64,000 nucleotides of DNA, from assembly GCA_036674765.1 (NCBI GenBank), contig JARVKI010000100.1, positions 62,001-126,000 of the forward strand. The letters are read 5' to 3'. Source of the stretch: Seiridium cupressi (Eukaryota > Ascomycota > Sordariomycetes > Amphisphaeriales > Sporocadaceae). Made by a program: the position numbers and the translations under genes. Shown here piece after piece: positions 57,001 to 64,000 of the stretch (the first letter of the stretch is position 1; each line of letters begins with the position of its first letter). The notes under the pieces are model-generated. The model was not told where the DNA came from. It worked only from the letters and a program-made list of their open reading frames with translations, and did not search any database.

Positions 57001-59126
57001 GCGTCTTTGCTGCCCCAGATGAAAGTGGCATCACGGAAGCCAATAACCTTGTTGCCTGATTCATCCACATTGTCTGGGCCAAGTTGCTTGTACTTCTCGG
57101 TCTCATCTTCCTTCAAGAAATCGTCTACACGGTCAATGGAAACCTGCGCCTCCTGTACGTGAGCAATCATATCGCCAAGTTGGTCAAGGGGTACTCGAAG
57201 AAGCATGAATAGAGATATGGCGGTAAAAGCAATGGAAGGATAGAGCGGTTTTTGTTCAATCTTGGTGAAGACCAGGAATGAGAAGAACGTAATCAGGACT
57301 GGCACGGTATTCCAGATAGCAACAGCGAGTGCCCAGACCATATAACGGTTTCGGAGAGCCTTGAGCTCGGCAGCTCTTTTTTCATCAACAATCTGACTAA
57401 AGCGTTGCTCCCAGGCGAAGTACTTGATGATACGGATATTTTGCAAAACCTCGTTTGTTGTCGAGATGCGCTTGTCGGTCGCTGCCATGATCTTCTTCTG
57501 TGTATAGTTGAAACCCCTGGCAAGAAGGATGTTGACCGGAAGGAGGATGACCATAACAATGAGACCTGGGATGGCGCTAAGGCCCATGATTCGATACAAA
57601 AGCGCGATTGCGACAATGAGCTGGGATGGAGCATGCGCAACCAAGAAGTGCAGATATGATGTGACCTCGCCAATCTTGAAGCTGTCCACTGACATCAGAT
57701 TGATGATGGTTCCCAAGTTGGCTTGCTCGTCGGTAGCCTTGGTCGGATCGCTATCCGCACCCTTGGTCGAGGCTGCATCGTCCGCTTTCTTCGCGTCCTT
57801 CTTCTTGAGGCCCACCCATCTCTTCAGCTTTTGTAGTCTGTTTTCTTGGCCGTCATCCTTCTTGGTCTTCGAGAGCACGGTATCCTTGCCACTAGCTGCC
57901 TTGCGTCGAAGTGCCTTGGCGTAGATTTCTCCAATTATAATGGCGCGAATTCTGACACACATCTTGCGTCCAATCCACAGTGCTTGACCGTCTGCTACCG
58001 AGCGGATGAGATCAGAGATGGGCAGCAGGATGACGTAGAGCCAAAGAACATTCTTGGGAGCGTCTTCCGGTCGTTCAACAAATTCCAGGATAGCTTTCAG
58101 AAGCAGAGTTGGAGCGAAGGTTAGCACACCAGCCAATACAGCCCATACACCTTGCATGATGAGTGCGCCCTTGAAGAATTTGCCCAAATGCCAGGCCAGG
58201 CTTGTCGTTTTCTTCATATGGCGATACTCGGCCAGAACGACGGCAGCCTTGTCCTTCGGGAGTAGATTCCAGACCATACTAATCTCGTAAGTCTCCTTGT
58301 AACCCTTCCAAAGAATACTGTCCACCCAAGCGAACGTAAGCAAAGAGAAAACGGAAGCCAGAGGTTCACGCGATGGCTCAATGTCACCCTCCCATTCCAA
58401 TAGAACAGTCTTGTTTCCTTTCCTAGTGGTCATGGCCAAGCCGAATAGTATACTGGTCAAGGCAAAGTCCACAATGGCAATTGTCTGCGCCAGCTGTGAG
58501 CTAGGATGAATCAGAACAGAGCGGAACGGAATGAGACTGAACAGCCACTGCAGAGTATATATTGTTGCTGTGTGGCTCCAGATGTGCGGAACCCGCCATT
58601 TTGTGTTTCCAAGGAAGAGCCGCAGTGTCGCGAGAACCAAGACATAAACCCATGTAACAATTCCTACAACAGCAGCAATCTGGCCACGTCCACCATAAGA
58701 GTGCGTAACGAGAGCCACGACATTGATAGCTATCAGTATAGTTATAGCGAGTTCTTCGACAATGACAGAGAGCTGCTGGCCGGGAGGGGTGTCGGCCTGG
58801 ACAATAGAGCCTTTGGTAGTGGTCTTGACTAGAGCAAGTCGCCCGCCGCCATTTTGGGCGATGGTGAGTCCGTCCTCGTCCTCATCCGTACTCGAGTCCT
58901 CATTCTCCTCAGGTGGTAATTCAGTGTGATTCAAGTGCTGTGATACTTGTTCGTAGTCGTCGCCTGACCGTTTTCTCTTGATCTTTCTGTGGATATTCTG
59001 TATTATAATATTTACCAAAGAAAGACCTATAATAATCGTGGGGAAGAGTATCCTGAGGTAGCTATAATTTGGGGGGGAAAGACAGTCAGTATACATGACG
59101 AGAGAGATGCGGCTGGCAATGGCCAT
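54072..59126 (-). CDS. MRP-type (ABCC) ABC transporter, Ybt1-like
   Basis: Full-size ABC exporter of the ABCC family, single long ORF; first ATG at 59126 gives 1684 residues, close to yeast Ybt1 (vacuolar bile-acid/conjugate transporter). An upstream exon is not excluded. Layout: N-terminal hydrophobic TMD0-like region with an acidic, Gln/Asp-rich loop (residues about 55-85), TMD1 with a long Lys/Asp-rich cytosolic insert near residues 430-480, NBD1 (Walker A GPTGSGKTS near residue 737, signature LSGGQKQRISLARA), a phospho-acceptor-like linker (RPPSAHHVSTIPSRVPSS), TMD2, and NBD2 (Walker A GRTGAGKSS near 1425, signature LSQGQRQLLCLARA, Walker B VLIMDEATASID). Known family role: ATP-driven transport of conjugated organic anions into the vacuole or out of the cell. 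It ends the resistance-like block. Confidence 0.94.
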   Translation of the reverse strand: MAIASRISLVMYTDCLSPPNYSYLRILFPTIIIGLSLVNIIIQNIHRKIKRKRSGDDYEQVSQHLNHTELPPEENEDSSTDEDEDGLTIAQNGGGRLALVKTTTKGSIVQADTPPGQQLSVIVEELAITILIAINVVALVTHSYGGRGQIAAVVGIVTWVYVLVLATLRLFLGNTKWRVPHIWSHTATIYTLQWLFSLIPFRSVLIHPSSQLAQTIAIVDFALTSILFGLAMTTRKGNKTVLLEWEGDIEPSREPLASVFSLLTFAWVDSILWKGYKETYEISMVWNLLPKDKAAVVLAEYRHMKKTTSLAWHLGKFFKGALIMQGVWAVLAGVLTFAPTLLLKAILEFVERPEDAPKNVLWLYVILLPISDLIRSVADGQALWIGRKMCVRIRAIIIGEIYAKALRRKAASGKDTVLSKTKKDDGQENRLQKLKRWVGLKKKDAKKADDAASTKGADSDPTKATDEQANLGTIINLMSVDSFKIGEVTSYLHFLVAHAPSQLIVAIALLYRIMGLSAIPGLIVMVILLPVNILLARGFNYTQKKIMAATDKRISTTNEVLQNIRIIKYFAWEQRFSQIVDEKRAAELKALRNRYMVWALAVAIWNTVPVLITFFSFLVFTKIEQKPLYPSIAFTAISLFMLLRVPLDQLGDMIAHVQEAQVSIDRVDDFLKEDETEKYKQLGPDNVDESGNKVIGFRDATFIWGSKDAVAEDGSMAFRLMDLNCDFKIGKLNVIAGPTGSGKTSLLMALLGEMSMIKGEVYLPGGRSREDVRVDPETGLAETCAYVAQNAWLVNANIKENILFSAPYDEARYRDVIVVCALERDLDILDNGDETLVGEKGITLSGGQKQRISLARAVYSNSKHLLLDDCLSAVDSHTAQWIFDNCVQGPLMKDRTCILVTHNVTLCASSSEYVIVLDNGRVSAQGSATEVIASGALGEELRNKSRPPSAHHVSTIPSRVPSSVGEESDETLVDNGGSPTLTGKPKDKKEKKKTDAMEETKATGAVKWPVLKLYLNAMGKWWFWVLTIFVFSGQQLSSVASNLWIKEWANQYTSGIEQSISRIQFSTASQTPITSSISPTYFASIATYVKDQRFFSPAEYSAANAPPEVNVDYYLWILALIGIIGAFLALVRDLWLFFGSLTASWKLHNRLMSAVSRAKFKFFDVTPLGQLMNRFSKDLEAIDQEVAPVAIGVMSCALAIVVTVVLIGAITPGFLVAGVFITALYVFVGMFYLRASRDLKRLESVHRSPLFQQFGETLSGVTTIRAYGDERRFIRENLTKINTQSRPFIYLWAANRWLAFRTDCLGDLVAFFAGVFVIFSIGRLDAGSAGISLSYAIGFSDNILWLVRLYAMNEQNMNSVERVKEYLDVEQEAEPINEKNRPPQNWPAQGSVEFSGYSTRYRSDLDPVLRDLTFKIKPYEKVGIVGRTGAGKSSLALALFRALEAETGKILIDDVDIGQIGLRDLREAITIVPQDPTLFTGTIRTNLDPFNLYTDEDIFTALRRVQLIGPDETPDTPVTPAATWRTSPSTDGENQANGATSPTATNKNVFLDLSSSVAESGSNLSQGQRQLLCLARAMLKQPKVLIMDEATASIDYATDSKIQGTIRELRGTTITIAHRLATIVDYDKVLVLDHGAVVEYDHPWELLKKTDGSFKSMCETSGDMDTLSKAAKKAHEAKRLVDDE

Positions 59127-62100
59127 GGTGAGCAAGAACTTGCTTACTCTGATTGGAAACAAGGGACAAAGTCGTCAACCTGCCATATCGGCCAACCGCA
59201 AGACCCTAAACCCGTCGACATTGTCGTGGGTGTGATCCCATACGCGACGAGATGGTACGAACCAAGACAAGGTGGCGGCGGGCGGTTGCGATGGCGGGAG
59301 CGGTCGCTGATGGTGACGCTATCCGATGACGAGGGCCGAGATAAGCGCTGTCCGACGGGCTACCGACTACTCGCACGACTATTGAATCGGACGAAGGCAG
59401 CAATTGCGATTGAACCAGCAGACGGGAGGAGATTGTCGCAGGCTTTGGCTGGAGGGGATCAGAACATGGCCACTGATCACGGACGTGGAGCGAAGGAAAT
59501 CGAAAAGTCAAAAGTCTCGAAAAACCTCGGCGGTAGGACGTTATGTCAGTCAGGTGGGGAGATAACAGTCATAGCTTCGCTAACGTGCAGTGAGCATTCA
59601 AGGTAGCCCGGTACCTACCTACATTGTAGTGCTAGGCACCCTTCTGGCTTGGCGGGCTGTCGCAATAGACGCATGCGTAGAATGCGGCTAGCCTCGTCGC
59701 CATGCAAGCTGGCGGGGCACACAGCAGGCGCTAGCTGGGACGTTTGGTACTCTTGACCCAGGGCGATCGCTGCTGCATCGTCGCGAAGAAGCGCATTTTA
59801 CTTTGGCGTTGTGTCCACCGTAATCAGAAGTCCGCTGACCGGTACCTAATTTGACCAGGAAGACCATGGTCTGAGAGCAATGCGCAACTTCAAGGCCGCG
59901 TCTGCCTCATCTTCATCTGGGTTGGAACAAAGGCAAATAGACGGCCGGACAAGCCGTTCTACGAGATGCTGCGATCGAGTTGTCAACTGACATCATGTAG
60001 TTCGCAAGCGCAGGCGCAATCTGCAGTGGCCCCACCCGATGCCAATTGTATCTACAACGGTCGACCTGGCCGCGGGAAGAGCTTCCGACATCATGTACTG
60101 AGCAAGTTACTCACTGAATTGAATATCGAGCTCTTTCATCTGCCAATGCCAGGTCAGAGCTTTCTTGTTTCGCCGAGAGCCGCAAAGCAGAGACCTCACA
60201 ATACAATGTCATATCATGATGTGTCTTCGTAATCTCTCGATTTGATTGCTGCCTGGTCTGTTCTCTTTTCAAGGCGTCCACTGGGCGGCCTGTAGTACGT
60301 ACATACGGTCTGTTTGGAGATGCAATACATGCACTCGTACCTTCATCACTGCATCCTACTCCGCAGCGACCCAGACCCCGACCCAGTCTCCGATCCAGTC
60401 TCCAGTCTCCAGTCTCCTCCGTCCCAAGACAATCCTCCGGCTCCATAACCCAAGTACGTTTGGGGGGCAGGCCTCCTCCTGCCTCATTCAGAGCGCCGAC
60501 TACATGTAGTTCGCATGCAGCGAGCACGCAAACCCATTCTAGCATGCAATGGATTAGAATGACACATTTTCGCAACATCAGTAGCCTGCGTACTGATGCT
60601 GACGCCTAATTACATATTATCGTGTCGCCAGCCTCTCCAGCAGTCGAGACGAGGTCCGCCCTGGCCTAACTGGCATTCCGCCATGCATCACCACGCCATT
60701 CGGCAGTGCCCACAGGTGAAAAGTGATTGCAAGCCCGGCATCACGTACCCGACCGAGCCCACCCCCGGTCACCGCTTCCGGTACGACAACTTGGGCGCTG
60801 GATTGTTTGTATCTGCGGGGTTAACGTTTAAGTTCTTTCGTCTTCCCAAGGCTGCGTACAAATTGGCTTCCATCATTGGACAACCACCCCCAGCCGTCAG
60901 ATCAGATAAGAGGACTGCTTGCAGACAGAAAAACATGCAGACCAGTACACACGCGCCGGAAGTCCATCCCTGGCTTCCACCCTGCAGTGGTCTCATCTGA
61001 TCTCGCCAGGCATCCCCCGGCCTCTCCACGCATGTGAAGTTCGACGCATCTCGAGTTCTACCTAACCAGCCACTCATGCACTCGTCTTTCTGCTTGATAT
61101 CCAATCCGTGGCGCCTGGCCCATATCAGATCGAATCTCATAGGTCCTTAGCTCCCATATCAGCTTACTCCATCCTTGCGGCATAGCACAATGAACAAACA
61201 CAATATGCAAAGCTTGAGCCGCATTGCGATTGCCGAAGGTCATTCTGCGAAACTGCTGGGCACAACTGCCAGTGGTGGTTGCATTGTGTAAGGGAAGTTT
61301 AACGTTATTCTTAAGGTAACCAGACTCGTGATTGGGGGACGTTATTGCTACTATTCCAGAGACCCTCTCCATCTGCAGGATCAACGTAATAAACTTCCGG
61401 CTATTCTTTGGAGGTTTGATTTCTGCCAAAGGTCTGTCGGACACCCATGTCCTGGCACATATCGATTGTTCAACGACCATACACCGCTCATTCACAATGC
61501 TTCTATTGCGCATGGCCATGGGATTGTGGGTTCGCGGCAATTGTCTGTTCTGTTTATATACTTTAGTCGATCCTATAGTGAGACATGCTCGCTAAGTATG
61601 CCATACAGCAAAGCAAAAGAGCATGGGGGTTGACTCTGGTTATTCTTGTTTTCTTGTTTGTAATTAACAGTATAACGTGTTCCTCCGACCGCTCCGTGAC
61701 AATACCGGGACTACATGCCCTAGATCCACTTGCTATGACGTGACAAACCTCACAGCGGATATGCTTAGATCTGGGGGTTGAAGGGACTTTCGTTACAGTT
61801 GGCTATCTCAGTTGATTGTAAAGTTATAAGCTATTATCCTATTGGCTCAATTGCGTGGTTAAAGAGTCAAAACACAACTAGCCAAAAATACGAACATACA
61901 TAAACTTGGACCGGGAAAGAGTGCCTATCTCACCACTCTCACCACATTTATCACTTCCAATTGAACATCGAAAGGCGTTCGTTCGTACGATGTAGCCCTC
62001 TCTTTGGTCTGAAGTTTGTTGTTCTAAGTTCCAGGAGGTGACCGCGTGGAGGAGCTACGCTGAAGGAATTAGCCCCGCTCCATAAGCAGGTCGTACACCA

Positions 62101-62431
62101 AACCTAATTAGGCCTCTAGCGTCAGCGCTATACTCGCTGGTCACTAAGTCATCTGGTTAATAGATGAACCAGGCTCATCGTAAAGATCAGCCAATGAGTT
62201 TAGTCCTCTTCTCTCATAGTTGCAATTTAGTATTTAAATGGCTACTATCGCTCGATCCCGTCCAACACGACGATGGTCTGCAACTGCTCGAGCTCTGTAC
62301 TATCCGCTGTTCGTCGAAATCTACATCCAATCTCTGACTCGCGAAACACTGGAATGTTTCAAGCAGTGGCACAGTGAAAACACGGAAAAGGACTTTCATC
62401 TTCTAGAGAGAGTCGGGGTTCCGTTTGAGCC
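59127..62431. other. 3.3-kb gene-poor region
   Basis: Between divergent MRP transporter and flavin monooxygenase. It includes three tandem TCCAGTC heptamers at 60394-60414 and a TATTTAAAT element at about 62230 that might serve the monooxygenase promoter. ORFs such as 58989-59606 plus and 61058-61540 minus are antisense or motif-free and are not called. No transposon seen. Confidence 0.4.
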
Positions 62432-64000
62432 ATGCTGGAAAGACCGAAAGTTGCCGTCATAGGCGGGGGCGCCCTAGGTCTTATGGCTTTGAAGCAATTC
62501 CAGGAGGATGGCTTTGACGCGGTTGGCTTCGAGGCGCGACCCTATATCGGCGGCCTCTGGAAGGACACGGACGATGACACCATCTCGGTTCACGCCAACA
62601 CTATTTTCAATACAAGCAAATTCCGCGCTCCAATATCCGACTACCCATTTTCTGAGGACACAGATGTATACCCAACGGCCGCACAAATGCATCGGTACCT
62701 AAACGACTACGCGGATCATTTTGGTATCCGAGAGAAAATCCATGTGGGGCATCGTGTAAGACATATCGTGCGGAGAGATAGTGAAGATGACTGGGAGATC
62801 CAAGTGAGGCATATTGATTCTGAAAAGGAGACAACGTATTACTTTGATCGCGTCTGCGTCGCAACGGGCTCTTTCTTCTCTCCCAGATGGCCGAAGCTGG
62901 AAGGCATTGAGAAATTTGAGGGTAAAGTTCTACACAGCATAGACTTTCATGGGTCTAAACCATTCAGAGGTCAAAATGTTCTCATCATCGGCCTGCACGC
63001 CACCGCGCAGGACGTTACGAACTTACTATCCGAGTCAGCGAGAAAGGTCTATCTTAGTCATCGACGCGGTGTGCGTTTCTTGCCTAGGTTCAACGATGGT
63101 GGCGCGCCAATCGATGTAACAGTGAAGCTGCCCACTCTCATGTTTCAGAGCTTTATGGAAAGCAGATTACCTGCCGTATGGACTTGGCTACTCAATCGGG
63201 TGACGGACTCCATGTCCAAAAAGGCCTTCCCAGATATTCCGGATAATTGGGATTTGAGGCTGGCTCCTTCGATGGCTGTGACTACACCCTTAATGGCCGA
63301 TACCATTTGGCCGCACCTCAAATCTGGTTTCGCCGAGCCTGTACCCACAGTGGAGGAAATAACAGGCCTGAAGACCGTCATGCTCACGAATGGGAGAGTG
63401 TTAGAAGACATAGACACCATCTTATACTGTACAGGATACGATATCTCTGTACCAAAGGACCTCATTCCCAGACCCGCGAACGCCGCACACGCAACATCAT
63501 ACGATCCATATCCCAACGGACCAGGCTATAATCCTTATCTGTACAACAATATCTTTCCACTAAGCCCAGATCCTAAGATACAAACTTCTCTCACTTTCCT
63601 TGGACAAAGCGCCGTCCATTACCCTGGATTTGTCCAATTTGAGCTTCAAGCCATGGCCATATCACAGATCTGGCGGGGAAAACACAGTCTTCCATCATAT
63701 GAAGAAATGCTAAACTGGCATCAAAAGCATAGATCCCAGCGCGAGGCCACGGCCCTCAAGCACGACGTACCCAAAGATAGCACGTTTTATACCTTAAGTA
63801 TGCCATTTGGTTATATGTTTCCATGGCTTAACAAAATGGCAGGGACGGGCATCTATGAAACATTTGGCGGAAAGCTAGGCGGGCTGTTCAACATTCAAGC
63901 TTGGAAGTTGTGGTGGGAGGACCGCGAACTGTACGACTTGTGTACGAAGGGAGTATTGAGTCCGGCAGTGTTCAGGGCTATTGCTACAAGCGGTCGAAAG
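62432..64000 (+). CDS. Flavin-containing monooxygenase (FMO-like), 3' end missing
   Basis: Open from ATG 62432 for 523 codons to the right window edge with no stop or intron required. Motifs: FAD-binding VIGGGALGLMALKQF at residues 8-22, GFEARPYIGGLW (second part of the Rossmann fold), SKFRAPISDYPFSE, VCVATGSFFSPRWP, the pre-NADP segment FRGQNVLIIGLHATAQD, and ILYCTGYDI near residue 335. The sequence fits fungal dimethylaniline/Baeyer-Villiger-like FMOs that oxygenate N, S or ketone groups with NADPH and oxygen. The second nucleotide motif reads GLHATA rather than the textbook GxGxxG/A, a variation I associate with some fungal FMOs. FMOs occur in secondary-metabolite clusters and in xenobiotic oxidation; the continuation beyond the window is needed to judge which. 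Confidence 0.92.
   Translation, partial: MLERPKVAVIGGGALGLMALKQFQEDGFDAVGFEARPYIGGLWKDTDDDTISVHANTIFNTSKFRAPISDYPFSEDTDVYPTAAQMHRYLNDYADHFGIREKIHVGHRVRHIVRRDSEDDWEIQVRHIDSEKETTYYFDRVCVATGSFFSPRWPKLEGIEKFEGKVLHSIDFHGSKPFRGQNVLIIGLHATAQDVTNLLSESARKVYLSHRRGVRFLPRFNDGGAPIDVTVKLPTLMFQSFMESRLPAVWTWLLNRVTDSMSKKAFPDIPDNWDLRLAPSMAVTTPLMADTIWPHLKSGFAEPVPTVEEITGLKTVMLTNGRVLEDIDTILYCTGYDISVPKDLIPRPANAAHATSYDPYPNGPGYNPYLYNNIFPLSPDPKIQTSLTFLGQSAVHYPGFVQFELQAMAISQIWRGKHSLPSYEEMLNWHQKHRSQREATALKHDVPKDSTFYTLSMPFGYMFPWLNKMAGTGIYETFGGKLGGLFNIQAWKLWWEDRELYDLCTKGVLSPAVFRAIATSGRK

Noticed and set aside
60394..60414. Three tandem TCCAGTC heptamers
   Set aside because: Short simple repeat without context; too weak for a separate finding.
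1..64000. CRISPR arrays, bacterial operons, ribosome-binding sites, phage genes
   Set aside because: The window is fungal nuclear DNA; no regularly spaced repeats or prokaryotic gene organisation were found.

Overview
This window is nuclear DNA from a filamentous ascomycete (Pezizomycotina; probably Sordariomycetes, though the sequence alone does not settle the class). The reasons are: most genes are broken by short GT-AG introns of about 45-75 nt; the protein families are fungal (Zn2Cys6 regulators, PDR transporters, RTA1 and DUF7702-like membrane proteins, a BAS2-like small secreted protein); and a mitochondrial NAD(P) transhydrogenase and complex I are encoded. I rebuilt splice structures by hand from donor/acceptor sites and reading phase. 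Coordinates given for a gene run from start codon to stop codon and include introns.

Left part (1-24.4 kb): the 5' end of a MOSC-domain gene (cut by the window edge), a 1261-residue low-complexity orphan protein, a divergent pair of mitochondrial genes (complex I subunit NDUFA12 and PGS1), a secreted GH5 endoglucanase, a small conserved protein, a SET-domain protein, a secreted tyrosinase, and the seven-exon mitochondrial transhydrogenase. The gaps at 14.2-17.1 and 18.3-20.8 kb are gene-poor; the second holds a decayed tRNA-Glu-like sequence.

Middle part (25-33 kb): a membrane dipeptidase (M19) and a peroxisome-signal D-amino-acid oxidase lie in tandem and could form a small D-amino-acid salvage module. 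They are followed by a 7-TM DUF7702-type protein, a frameshifted kinase-like relic, and a short two-exon gene for a six-cysteine secreted protein resembling the BAS2 family.

Right part (33-64 kb): a block that looks like xenobiotic or aromatic-compound handling. A Zn2Cys6 regulator and a PDR-type ABC pump diverge from one promoter, followed by a secreted carboxylesterase, a dienelactone hydrolase, a SIRT5-like sirtuin, a small gene interrupted by an in-frame amber codon, a secreted intradiol ring-cleavage dioxygenase carrying a frameshift, a nonsense codon and a 27-bp tandem duplication, an RTA1-family membrane protein, and a Ybt1-like MRP-type ABC transporter. A flavin monooxygenase runs off the right edge. 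The two adjacent broken genes and the empty 2.8 kb beside them suggest a decaying part of this cluster.

No CRISPR array, rRNA gene, intact tRNA gene or intact transposon was seen.
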